From Ramlibacter sp. (GTDB taxonomy: Bacteria > Pseudomonadota > Gammaproteobacteria > Burkholderiales > Burkholderiaceae_C): 10,322 bases of DNA. Below, piece by piece: positions 1 through 6,439 of this stretch. The position numbers and the translations under genes were made by a program. The DNA lies in NCBI GenBank assembly GCA_025351615.1, contig JANXVP010000175.1, positions 1 to 10,322 on the forward strand, given 5' to 3'. Positions within the stretch are counted from its first letter, which is position 1. Each line of letters begins with the position of its first letter. Below the pieces are notes generated by a model. It was not told the DNA's origin, did no database searches, and worked only from the letters and a program-made list of their open reading frames with translations.

Positions 1-240
1 GGCCACAGCATCTCCCGCGACGCCGCCGCCAGCGTCGGGCTTGTTGTCGATGGTCACAGACTGGTGCAAGCCTTCGCCAAGCTTGTTGGCGACCGCCCGC
101 GCAGTGAGGTCCGCGATGCCGCCCGGCCCGAACGGCACGACGATGCGGATCGTTTTGGTGGGAAATGACTGTGCGTTTGCCACTGCGGGAACCAGCGCGC
201 TGGCTGTACCCGCTGCCAGTAACTGTCGCCTGGCGATCAT
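1..240 (-). CDS. Bug/TctC-family tripartite tricarboxylate receptor, N-terminal part (runs off left edge)
   Basis: This is the first 80 codons of a periplasmic solute-binding receptor of the Bug (TctC) family, which captures small carboxylates or related metabolites for tripartite tricarboxylate transporters. The start ATG at 240-238 is preceded by a clear GGAGG (251-247) six bases upstream. Residues 1-23 form an export signal (MIARRQLLAAG, a hydrophobic stretch, then VANAQ) with likely cleavage after Ala-Asn-Ala; the twin Arg leaves open either Tat or Sec export. The mature start SFPTKTIRIVVPFGPGG, the following IADLTAR and the IDNKPDAGGG loop are the standard Bug N-terminal lobe signatures. 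It lies downstream of another Bug gene on the same strand after a 158 bp gap, so it may be the last gene of that operon or have its own promoter. The ligand cannot be read from the sequence. The C-terminal three quarters is outside the window. Confidence 0.93.
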   Translation of the reverse strand, partial: MIARRQLLAAGTASALVPAVANAQSFPTKTIRIVVPFGPGGIADLTARAVANKLGEGLHQSVTIDNKPDAGGGVAGDAVA

Positions 241-266
241 GTCTGGCCTCCATGTTTGTTCGATGA

Positions 267-280
267 GCGAAAACTTTCGC
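267..280. promoter_or_regulatory. Short dyad upstream of the leftmost Bug gene
   Basis: GCGAAA-AC-TTTCGC is a perfect 6+6 bp inverted repeat, 27-40 bases upstream of the ATG of the leftmost Bug gene on the minus strand. It could be a small operator or a 5' leader hairpin. It has no T-run, so it is not an obvious terminator for the upstream Bug gene. No convincing sigma-70 promoter is visible in the 241-398 gap. Function is inferred only from position. Confidence 0.3.
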
Positions 281-398
281 CCATCAGGCGGCTCTGCGCA
301 ACGGTCACATCACGCTACTTGACATAGAGAACCGGTATGACGATCCTGCGGGTCTACGGCCCGGGTAGAGGGCGGAAATTCTTCGCACCCTTGAACAT

Positions 399-1394
399 CT
401 ATTCCCGAGAGATGCCGGAGTCCTTCACCACCTTGGTCATGAGCTCCCTGTCGTTCTGGAAGAGCTTGGTGAAAGCGGCGACGTTCATCGGGGCAGGTTC
501 GATGCCGAAATTCTGCAGCCGCTCGTTGGCCTGAGGCGTCGCGACGACCTTGTTGATGGCGGCATTGAGCCTGGCGACGATTGGCGCAGGAGTCCTGGCA
601 GGGGCCAGCAATCCGAACCAGGATTCGAAGTGGAACCGGGGCAACCCTGATTCCGCAATCGTGGGAATCGTGGGCAACTTCGGCGCTCGCTTCAGCGCGG
701 TCGTCGCAAGGATCCTGACCCTGGGTTCATTGAGGTAGACCCCCACGCCCGCGGTCGGAACAAAAACCACGTGTCCGCGCCCGCCCACGACGTCGTTCGC
801 CGCTTCCTGGGTCCCCTTGAACGGGATGTGCACCATCTGGATGCCCGCCATGCTGCAAAAGTACGCTGCAGCCAGGTGTGTCGAGCTCGCGACGCCCGCT
901 GAGTTGTAGTTGAGAGCACCAGGCTGTTTTTTTGCGTACGCAACCAGTTCCGCGATGTTCTTGACAGGCAGGGAGGACTGGATGAGAAGAACGTAACTCT
1001 GGTTGCCGATGAGGCCGACTGGTGCGAAATCCTTGACCGGCTCGTAAGCCGGCCTGGCCCCGAGCGCCGCAGTGACGAAGTGACTGGAGGCCGCCATGAG
1101 CAAGGTCTTGCCATCCGGAGCGGCCTGCGCAACATAGCTGGTCCCGATCGCGCCGCCCGCGCCCGGCTTGTTCTCGATGATCCAGGTTTCGCCGAGCTCC
1201 TTTTCGAGGTCTTGGAGGATGAGCCGGGCAGGCATTTCGCGCGCGCCGCCGGCGGCGAAAGGAACGACGATGCGGGAAACATTCCCCATGCCTTGGGCCA
1301 TACCCGCGCCAGCCCACGACAGCAGGCCGCCGGCAACCAGCTCGCGGCGCCGCAGGGCTACCCTGCGGCGGGGCATTTCAAATGAAGAGGGCAT
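399..1394 (-). CDS. Bug/TctC-family tripartite tricarboxylate receptor
   Basis: This 331-residue periplasmic binding receptor has the normal family length. It has an Arg-rich N-terminus (MPRRRVALRRRELVAGG) and a hydrophobic segment ending near GMAQ at about residue 34, so it is probably exported; the RR-containing signal makes Tat plausible. Family signatures in order are IVVPFAAGG (43-51), ENKPGAGGAIG (about 74-84), AAPDGKTLLM (about 90-99), VHIPFKG, and IPTIAESGLP with ESWFGLLAP in the C-terminal half. One deviation: the usual PGGxxDxxAR reads AGGAREMPAR, so the conserved Asp appears to be Glu. The start is fixed by AAGGAG nine bases upstream, which runs into the TGA of the preceding gene, so translation is probably coupled to it. 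It is the third gene of the operon amidohydrolase, Pht5-like, Bug. The ligand is unknown but is probably the carboxylate processed by those two proteins. Confidence 0.95.
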   Translation of the reverse strand: MPSSFEMPRRRVALRRRELVAGGLLSWAGAGMAQGMGNVSRIVVPFAAGGAREMPARLILQDLEKELGETWIIENKPGAGGAIGTSYVAQAAPDGKTLLMAASSHFVTAALGARPAYEPVKDFAPVGLIGNQSYVLLIQSSLPVKNIAELVAYAKKQPGALNYNSAGVASSTHLAAAYFCSMAGIQMVHIPFKGTQEAANDVVGGRGHVVFVPTAGVGVYLNEPRVRILATTALKRAPKLPTIPTIAESGLPRFHFESWFGLLAPARTPAPIVARLNAAINKVVATPQANERLQNFGIEPAPMNVAAFTKLFQNDRELMTKVVKDSGISRE

Positions 1395-1400
1395 GGAAGG

Positions 1401-2300
1401 TCACTCCTTGGTTGCTCGGTTGAAGTCGTGGAACAACTCTTCGACTTCATACAGGCGGGGGATCAGCCCCTGATGGTAGGCATAGGAGAGAAGCAGTTCG
1501 AGGGCATGGCGATTCGCCTCGATGCCGAACGGCGTCAGGTCGGGGCCCGCTGCGGCCGGAGGCGATGCAAGCGCCTTTCCTTGCTGCAGCACCGCATACA
1601 GTTCGCGCACGATGTCGGGGTGCTCGTGCATCAATGGCGTCTTCACGGCAACCATATGGTTGATCGGAACCAGGGAGTTGCGCTTGCCCCATGCCCGTGC
1701 GGCTGCATGCGGGTCTGGCAGAACGGGTTGCAGGCGCGGGTCGTCGGGTAGCTCGGTGCCGATGATGGCCGCGTCGATCTCGCCGGAAAGCAGCATGTCC
1801 ACCATGCTGCTTCCTGCGCCTGCTCTTTCAAAGCCAGGAGGGTCCGGAAATTCTGCGAGATGGCCATCCTCGAAGGTGACCCACCGGACCTTCTCCAGCG
1901 GCACGCCGTAATCCTGCGCAAGCACGCCTCGCACCCAGGTGACAGTCGTCTGGGCATGCGCACGGATGCCGATGCGCTTGCCTGCGAGCTGGTCCGGGCT
2001 CAGGCGGGGGCGATCGGCGTTGTACACCAGACAGTGGTGCTGGAAGCGTCCGGCACCGACCACTGCCGGCACCAGTGACAGCGGCTTGCCGTATGCCTTG
2101 GCCTGGAAGAACGTCACGAGCGCGAGTTCGGCCACGTCGAATTCCAGGTCCCGCACGACCCGCTTGAAGGCGCGGTTGGGAACCTTGACGTCGGCAAAGT
2201 CGAACGAGAATGTTGTCGGCACGATGACGCCGTCGCGCAGTGCGCGGGTGTTCGGATAGTTGCCCAGCAACGTCTTCAATGTCGGCTTTGGTCCGGTCAT
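1401..2300 (-). CDS. Pht5-like protein (4,5-dihydroxyphthalate decarboxylase / substrate-binding-protein-like family)
   Basis: This 299-residue protein resembles proteins annotated as 4,5-dihydroxyphthalate decarboxylase (Pht5), which share the two-lobe fold of NMT1/PhnD-type periplasmic binding proteins. Recognisable family features are GNYPNTRALRDG (13-24), FDVAELALVTF (54-64), AGKRIGIRAHAQTT (106-119, after a PDQL segment), TWVRGVL (121-127), a DMLLSGEIDAAI segment (168-179), NHMVAVK (214-220) and the C-terminal block from PFGIEANRH (257-265) to YEVEELF (284-290). There is no signal peptide, so it should be cytoplasmic, which fits an enzyme better than a receptor. Its ATG overlaps the TGA of the amidohydrolase gene (ATGA), and its own stop adjoins the SD of the Bug gene. 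True decarboxylation of 4,5-dihydroxyphthalate has been shown for few members. Here no phthalate oxygenase or dehydrogenase gene is nearby, so the substrate is open; another aromatic or heterocyclic carboxylate is equally possible. Confidence 0.8.
   Translation of the reverse strand: MTGPKPTLKTLLGNYPNTRALRDGVIVPTTFSFDFADVKVPNRAFKRVVRDLEFDVAELALVTFFQAKAYGKPLSLVPAVVGAGRFQHHCLVYNADRPRLSPDQLAGKRIGIRAHAQTTVTWVRGVLAQDYGVPLEKVRWVTFEDGHLAEFPDPPGFERAGAGSSMVDMLLSGEIDAAIIGTELPDDPRLQPVLPDPHAAARAWGKRNSLVPINHMVAVKTPLMHEHPDIVRELYAVLQQGKALASPPAAAGPDLTPFGIEANRHALELLLSYAYHQGLIPRLYEVEELFHDFNRATKE
1404..1409 (-). promoter_or_regulatory. Shine-Dalgarno abutting the upstream stop codon
   Basis: On the minus strand AAGGAG is followed directly by TGA (1403-1401), the stop of the Pht5-like gene, and then nine bases to the ATG of the Bug gene at 1394. 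The ribosome binding site therefore lies inside the last codons of the upstream gene. This decides the Bug start and indicates translational coupling. Confidence 0.75.
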
Positions 2301-3166
2301 GCGCTTTCCAGGCTGGGGTAGACGGAGCAGGCCGTGCCCGAGAAGATCCTGGTCCTATCCTCGAGGCTGAGCGAGGATGTGGCTTCCAGCGCCTGGTTCA
2401 ACTGAGTGGCCAGGCTACCCGGCGAAGCGGGAAAATTGGAGCCCCAGGCGATGCGCCGCGCCCCGAAGGAGTTCACCAGCGCTTCGATGAAGCTTGCCGG
2501 CGTCGCGTGCCCCTGCTGCGACTCGCGCACGTTATGGGTCGTGTATTTGATGTGGAGGTTCGGGTACTTCGCAAAGCCGAACAGCGGCATCGCGTTGGCG
2601 TACGGCGGCCCATCGGTGAGTTCCGGCCGGGCGCCGTGGTCCAGCAGCACGACAGCTTCCGGAAATCGCTCCAGGACGGTTTCGAGCTGACTCAGCTTGT
2701 CCGCCCGCAGCTGGACGCACACCGGAATCCGTCGCCGCGACAGGTGCTCCCACGCCGGCGCCGAGCGCGCATCGTCGAGGCGAACGCTAGCGTCGGCTGC
2801 CGTGTGCCCAGCGACGAACACCCGCACTCCGCTCAAGCCTGCCGCCATCCAGTGCTCGATCCGTTTGATCGCGTCGACGCTGGTGAAATCCACCGAAAAG
2901 ACACCCGCGAATTCCCGTCGATGCTTTTTCACGCACGCGGCGACGTAACTGTTGTCGTGTCCGTAGCAGGTCGATGCCTGGACCAGGATGGACTGCGCAA
3001 CGCCGGCTTCGCGCATCGCTGCCAGCATTCCGCTGTCCGTCACCGGTCGCTCCCGGGACCAGTCGGATTGCTTGCCGCCCATCGGGTCGGTTGGAAACCG
3101 CGCCGGGTTGTCGGAAATGACGTGGCTGTGGGTGTCGACCACGGGGAACGGAATGGCAGGTGGCAT
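2297..3166 (-). CDS. Amidohydrolase-2 family TIM-barrel hydrolase (lactonase/decarboxylase-like)
   Basis: This 289-residue cytoplasmic member of the amidohydrolase-2 family (PF04909) is probably a hydrolase of a lactone or carboxylated ring, or a non-oxidative decarboxylase. Visible features are the N-terminal strand with DTHSHV (H13, H15), SILVQASTCYGHDN (59-72), which resembles the equivalent segment of LigI-type lactonases, LLDHGARP (H177) and WGSNFPAS near the C-terminus. The last motif normally reads G(T/S)D, so the general-base/metal Asp is Asn244 here; related sequences with GSNFP exist, so this is probably a subfamily trait and not inactivation. The start ATG at 3166 has GGAG nine bases upstream. 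It is the first gene of the minus-strand operon, overlaps the Pht5-like gene by four bases, and faces a divergent LysR gene, the classic layout of an inducible catabolic operon. The substrate is not deducible. Confidence 0.88.
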   Translation of the reverse strand: MPPAIPFPVVDTHSHVISDNPARFPTDPMGGKQSDWSRERPVTDSGMLAAMREAGVAQSILVQASTCYGHDNSYVAACVKKHRREFAGVFSVDFTSVDAIKRIEHWMAAGLSGVRVFVAGHTAADASVRLDDARSAPAWEHLSRRRIPVCVQLRADKLSQLETVLERFPEAVVLLDHGARPELTDGPPYANAMPLFGFAKYPNLHIKYTTHNVRESQQGHATPASFIEALVNSFGARRIAWGSNFPASPGSLATQLNQALEATSSLSLEDRTRIFSGTACSVYPSLESA

Positions 3167-3213
3167 TGGGCGCGTCTCCAGGCGAGGGCGAATGATGCGT
3201 TCATCCGCATAAG

Positions 3214-3226
3214 TTGGCCAGTTTAA
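3214..3226. promoter_or_regulatory. Candidate LysR box (T-N11-A) in the divergent promoter region
   Basis: TTGGCCAGTTTAA has the T-N11-A spacing with TT/AA ends expected of a LysR-type binding site. It lies within a wider imperfect dyad around the palindrome TGGCCA (3215-3220), between the divergent amidohydrolase and lysR genes. The motif is weak in information content, so this is a positional inference. Confidence 0.35.
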
Positions 3227-3228
3227 TA
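3223..3228 (-). promoter_or_regulatory. Candidate -10 element for the amidohydrolase operon
   Basis: On the minus strand the hexamer TATTAA (4 of 6 to TATAAT) lies in the intergenic region about 57 bases before the amidohydrolase ATG. There is no good -35; instead the 18 bp dyad at 3241-3258 covers that position, as expected of an activator-dependent promoter. Weak evidence. Confidence 0.3.
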
Positions 3229-3240
3229 TCGGCCTGTGTC

Positions 3241-3258
3241 CATAAAGTGCTGCTTATG
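3241..3258. promoter_or_regulatory. Probable LysR operator dyad
   Basis: CATAAAGTGCTGCTTATG is an 18 bp site with perfect CATAA/TTATG arms around an 8-base centre. It lies 18-35 bases upstream of the lysR start codon and on the far side of the candidate -10 of the divergent operon. It is placed to let the regulator repress itself and activate the amidohydrolase operon. A further CATAAG at 3208-3213 repeats one arm, and GTCCATAA/GTCCAATA form a near-direct repeat 20 bases apart across the dyad. The T-to-A spacing within the arms is 12 rather than 11. Confidence 0.5.
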
Positions 3259-3275
3259 TCCAATAGACTTGCGCC

Positions 3276-4214
3276 ATGGCACGACTTGACTGGTATATCA
3301 GGGCCAATCTCAAGCCCAGGCACTTGCAGCTCCTTGTTGCACTCGACGACCTGCGTCACGTTGGGCGCGTCGCAAGCAGCCTGCATGTGTCGCAACCCGC
3401 GGTGTCGCTTGCGCTTGGCGAACTCGAGAAGGGCCTCGGGATGAAGCTGTTCGAACGCACTCCGCGGGGAGTGGTTCCGAACAGCTACGGGGAATGCCTC
3501 ATCAGGCACGCCCGTATTGTTCTCACGACGCTGGGCGATGCTCGTGACGAGCTGCACGCCTTGCAGACGGGAGCGTCAGGAAAAATCGCCGTCGGAGCGT
3601 TGCCCGCCGTCACGCCAGGCCTTATTCCCCAGGCGCTCTTGCTGTTCAAACGCTCGTCCCCGAATACCCGCGTCGTGGTGCATGAGGGGCCGATGGATAC
3701 GCTCCTGCCCGAGCTGCGGCGCAACTCACTCGACATGGTGGTTGGCCGCCTCGCGCATCCCGATCTCTCCGGCGACCTGCAGGAAGAGACGCTTGATGAA
3801 GGCGAGGTCGTGCTGGTTGTCGCACAGGGCCACGCCTTTGCGAAGAAGAAACGCATCCGCTGGAAAGACCTCTCGGCCTTTCCCTGGGTGCTGCCTCCCG
3901 TCGGATCGCTCCAGCGCGAGCCACTGGAGAGCGCACTGCAGCAGAATGGCTGCGAGCTGCCAGCCAATTTCATCGAGACCCTGTCTGTCCACGTGATTAC
4001 TGGCTACCTGCAGTCGTCCGACGCGATCGGCTCGCTGTCCCGTGTCGCCGCCAGTCACTACATCGGCATCGGCGTGCTGGCGCAGTTGCCGCTGGCACTT
4101 CCTGATCCCCGGCGGCCCATCGGAATCATGTGGAGCCGGCACAAGCCTGTGTCGCCGGCCGCTGACACGTTCAAAGCGTGCCTTCGTGAAGTGGCCAAAG
4201 GGCTGAAACATTAG
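3276..4214 (+). CDS. LysR-family transcriptional regulator
   Basis: This 312-residue LysR-type activator/repressor has an N-terminal winged helix-turn-helix (about residues 14-75, with HVGRVASSLHVSQPAVSLAL and KLFERTPRG), a linker helix, and a C-terminal effector domain starting around GKIAVGALPAVTPGLIP. The length and the conserved P(R/K)HLQLLVALDD entry resemble the GbpR/PcaQ-like branch that responds to sugars or aromatic acids; that assignment is from memory of the family. The start at 3276 is the first possible one, because an in-frame TAG sits at 3264-3266 with no other start codon between. No good Shine-Dalgarno precedes it, so translation may be weak. It is transcribed divergently from the amidohydrolase/Pht5-like/Bug operon and probably regulates it and itself. 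The inducer is unknown, likely the substrate or a product of that operon. Confidence 0.95.
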   Translation: MARLDWYIRANLKPRHLQLLVALDDLRHVGRVASSLHVSQPAVSLALGELEKGLGMKLFERTPRGVVPNSYGECLIRHARIVLTTLGDARDELHALQTGASGKIAVGALPAVTPGLIPQALLLFKRSSPNTRVVVHEGPMDTLLPELRRNSLDMVVGRLAHPDLSGDLQEETLDEGEVVLVVAQGHAFAKKKRIRWKDLSAFPWVLPPVGSLQREPLESALQQNGCELPANFIETLSVHVITGYLQSSDAIGSLSRVAASHYIGIGVLAQLPLALPDPRRPIGIMWSRHKPVSPAADTFKACLREVAKGLKH

Positions 4215-4230
4215 CTGCGGCTGATCCTCA

Positions 4231-4244
4231 CACAGATTGCTGTG
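4231..4244. other. Small inverted repeat between convergent genes
   Basis: CACAG-ATTG-CTGTG forms a perfect 5 bp stem with a 4-base loop in the 43 bp gap between the convergent ends of lysR and the response-regulator remnant. No T-run follows on either strand, so it is at best a weak or partial terminator. Confidence 0.25.
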
Positions 4245-4257
4245 CAAGGTGTGCACG

Positions 4258-4827
4258 TCACTGATCGCCAAGCGTGCCAGTGGCCAGCCTGTAACCTTCG
4301 CCGCGAACCGTCCGGATGATGTGGCGGCGCTCCAGCGGCTTGGAGCGGAGCTTGGAGATGACCGCGTCCACGCTCCTGTCGCAGGTTTCAGCGCCGTGGG
4401 CGTGCAGGTAATCCAGCAGCACGTCGCGTGAGACGACTGCGCCCGCGCTTTCGATCAGCGCCGCGACGATCCGGTTCTCCTGATGCGAAAGCCCGATAAC
4501 GGGGCCGTCCTCGGCGGTCAGTTTTCGCATCATCGCGTCGTGCCGCAGACCGCAGACCGTCGAAAGCGGCAGCGGCTCGCCGAACCCGATGCGGCGCCGC
4601 AGCACCGCGTGGATGCGGGCTACCAACTCGCGCGGCGGGAACGGCTTGCCGACATAGTCGTCGGCGCCGTGTCCTAACCCTTCGATGCAGGACTCCGGAT
4701 CGCCGTGCGCGCTCACCATGATGATGGGGACGTGCGGATATTCCACCTTCGTCCATCTGCATAGGCTGAGTCCGCCTTCGTCAGGCAACGCCAGATCCAG
4801 CAGGACGATGTCCTGTCTTCCAGCATC
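4258..4827 (-). pseudogene. OmpR/TctD-type response regulator, 5'-truncated
   Basis: The reading frame encodes the last two thirds of a receiver domain and a complete OmpR-type winged-helix output domain. The receiver remnant begins around DAGRQDIVLLDLALPDEGG, which holds the phosphoacceptor Asp (codon 4797-4795). It continues through VPIIMVSAHG and GADDYVGKPF with the conserved Lys, then RELVARIHAVLRR. The output domain has LSHQENRIVAALIESAG, VVSRDVLLDYL, DRSVDAVISKLRSK and IIRTVRGEGYRLA before the TGA at 4258. The first roughly 40-45 residues, including the acidic DD pocket, are missing. Going upstream, the frame hits TAG at 4869-4867 with no ATG or GTG; the only upstream-most start, TTG at 4788, lies after the phosphoacceptor Asp. 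A functional phosphorelay protein is therefore not encoded. TctD-like regulators commonly accompany Bug/Tct genes, and the missing 5' end faces the divergent Bug gene at 4966, suggesting a deletion between them. An isolated DNA-binding fragment could still be made. Confidence 0.8.
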
Positions 4828-4965
4828 ATGCGTTGCGCCGCAAATGGACGAGCAGGGTGCAATCGACTACGCTCGCAGCCTGCATTCGATGGTCAACACG
4901 TCAGCGGCGATGAAGCGTAAGGCCTGAGCGCAGGGCAAGCCGGGCTGGCCACGGCAAAGTTCACC

Positions 4966-5958
4966 ATGACATTTCATCCGACGCGGCGGCAGGCAATCCT
5001 GGGCGGGGCAGCTTGTGCCATGTCGCTCGCACTGCCCGTTGCGGCGCAGACGTTCCCTTCCAAACCGATGCGCATCATCGTGCCGTTCACACCGGGCGGA
5101 TCGAGCGACGTGCTCGCGCGTGCGATCGGGCTCGAGCTGGGCAAGGCGCTCAACCAGGCGGTGCTGATCGACAACGTGCCCGGCGCCGGCGGCTCGGTCG
5201 GGGCCGAGAAGGCCGCCAAGTCCCCTGCCGATGGCTACACGCTTCTGATGGGGCACATCGGCACGCTTGCGATCAACCCCGCGCTCTACCCCAGGCTGGG
5301 GTACGACCCGGTGCGCAGCTTCACTCCCGTGGCCTGGATCGCTCGCGTTCCAAACGTGCTGGTGGTCAACGCTTCGGTTCCGGCCCAGAGCCTGAAAGAG
5401 CTGATTGCATTGGCGAAGGCCCGGCCGGGCCAGCTTGCCTACGGGTCCGGGGGCAACGGCAGTGCGGCGCACACCACCATGGAATATCTGAAGATGCAGA
5501 CAGGCACGTCATTTCTGCACATTCCTTATCGAGGGACTGCGCCTTCGGTGACTGACCTGCTGGCTGGGCAGGTCCAGGTGCTCTTCACCGGAGTGCCCGC
5601 ACTGCTGCCTCACATCAAGGCCGGCAAGATGCGCGCCCTCGCGGTGTCCAGCCCGAATCGACTGGCGCTGCTGCCGGACGTTCCGACAGTGGCTGAGAGC
5701 GGCGTCGCCGGCACGAAGGGCTTCGAAGCAGACCAGTGGTATGGGCTCGTCGCCCCTGCGGGCACACCGCCGGAAATCGTATCTCTCCTGAACCAGCATG
5801 TGAACAAGGCGCTCAGCTCCGATGAGGTTCGCGCGCGACTGGCGGCGGAGGGCGCTGACCCAACCCCGGCCTCGCCGCAGGAGTTCGGACAGCTGATCGC
5901 ACGGGAGATCCCGCGGTGGCGGCGGGTCGTGCAGAGCGCACGTATCTCCGTGGACTGA
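4966..5958 (+). CDS. Bug/TctC-family tripartite tricarboxylate receptor
   Basis: This is a complete 330-residue periplasmic receptor of normal Bug length. The N-terminus PTRRQAILGG followed by a hydrophobic segment and LPVAAQTFPSK (cleavage near residue 27) is an export signal with a twin-Arg start. Family signatures in order are MRIIVPFTPGGSSDVLARAIG, IDNVPGAGGSVGAEKAAKS, ADGYTLLMG, a GSGGNGSAAH loop, FLHIPYRGTAP, LAGQVQVLFTG, and LPDVPTVAESGVAG with QWYGLVAPAGTPPE. The ligand-contacting Asp of PGGSSD is present. The start ATG at 4966 has only a weak purine-rich GCAAAG upstream; no better start precedes the signal sequence. It is followed after 23 bases by a decayed hydrolase gene, and no TctA/TctB membrane genes are adjacent, so it probably serves a transporter encoded elsewhere. 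Ligand unknown. Confidence 0.95.
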   Translation: MTFHPTRRQAILGGAACAMSLALPVAAQTFPSKPMRIIVPFTPGGSSDVLARAIGLELGKALNQAVLIDNVPGAGGSVGAEKAAKSPADGYTLLMGHIGTLAINPALYPRLGYDPVRSFTPVAWIARVPNVLVVNASVPAQSLKELIALAKARPGQLAYGSGGNGSAAHTTMEYLKMQTGTSFLHIPYRGTAPSVTDLLAGQVQVLFTGVPALLPHIKAGKMRALAVSSPNRLALLPDVPTVAESGVAGTKGFEADQWYGLVAPAGTPPEIVSLLNQHVNKALSSDEVRARLAAEGADPTPASPQEFGQLIAREIPRWRRVVQSARISVD

Positions 5959-5981
5959 CACCATCACGACGAAGGAACTCC

Positions 5982-6374
5982 ATGACATCCCTTACCCGCA
6001 TGCTGCTTGCCGGTCTGCTGGCCGCGACCCTGACCACATCGTGGGGCCAGGCGCCGACTGCGAAGACGGAAGTGCTCTGGCTGGGCTAGTCGGCATTCCG
6101 CATCATGACGCCTGGCGGCTTCGGCGACATGCGCTTCATCGCCGATTACGACAAGCCGGACCTGGTGCTGATGCCGATTGGCGGCAACTTCACCATGGGA
6201 CCTGCCGACGCGGCCTACGCGACCCGCGAGTGGATCCGGCCCGGCGCCGTGATCCCGATGCACTTGGGAGCCAATCCGCTTGGCCGTGGAACGCCGGACG
6301 AATACATTCGGGCACTCGGGCCGTCGACCACCCGCTTCCTGCCACTCAAGCCGGGGGAGAAGGCGGTGTTCTGA
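5982..6374 (+). pseudogene. Remnant of secreted metallo-beta-lactamase-fold (UPF0173-like) metal-dependent hydrolase
   Basis: The 5' end is intact: AAGGAA, an ATG at 5982 and a signal peptide (MTSLTRMLLAGLLAATL to WGQ), then TEVLWLG. The frame is interrupted by TAG at 6087-6089, where homologues as I recall them read WLGQSAFRI, so a CAG to TAG change is likely. The same frame resumes with SAFRIMTPGG and jumps directly to FGDMRFIADYDKPDLVLMPIGG, then FTMGPADAAYATREWI, GAVIPMHLG, and ends LPLKPGEKAVF at TGA 6372-6374. In full-length relatives roughly 120-140 residues carrying the HxHxDH metal site lie between TPGG and GDMRF; here they are absent. The gene has therefore suffered a nonsense mutation and an in-frame internal deletion and cannot make a working hydrolase. 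It lies 23 bases after a Bug gene and 65 before the next, probably once part of one operon. Confidence 0.87.
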
Positions 6375-6382
6375 CATCAGCC

Positions 6383-6411
6383 TTGGTACGCACGGGCGAC
6401 TTTGGCATACT
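6383..6411 (+). promoter_or_regulatory. Candidate sigma-70 promoter for the third complete Bug gene
   Basis: TTGGTA (6383-6388) and CATACT (6406-6411) are separated by exactly 17 bases, each matching 4 of 6 consensus positions. A transcript would begin near 6418, about 22 bases before the Bug start at 6440. This would let the Bug/lactonase pair be expressed separately from the decayed genes upstream. Confidence 0.4.
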
Positions 6412-6439
6412 GCCGCACCGCTCCAGCAACGAGAAAAAA

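Noticed and set aside
319..347. Perfect TTGACA on the plus strand
   Set aside because: The hexamer 17 bases downstream (GATCCT) is a poor -10, and it would only transcribe the antisense of the Bug gene.
353..369. TCTAC/GTAGA inverted repeat after the Bug gene at 399-1394 as a terminator
   Set aside because: Only 5 bp arms with a 7-base loop and no T-run on the minus strand.
2240..3226. Long plus-strand open frame opposite the amidohydrolase
   Set aside because: It is the mirror of a well-supported gene in GC-rich DNA, with no domain pattern or ribosome binding site.
6087..6089. TAG in the hydrolase as a recoded (pyrrolysine-like or readthrough) codon
   Set aside because: The protein also lacks its whole metal-binding core, so simple gene decay explains it; nothing suggests recoding.
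6041..6439. Upstream extension of the Bug frame, giving a 456-residue protein
   Set aside because: The extra 133 codons overlap the hydrolase remnant in another frame, show no protein-like pattern, and would bury the Sec signal peptide that begins at 6440.
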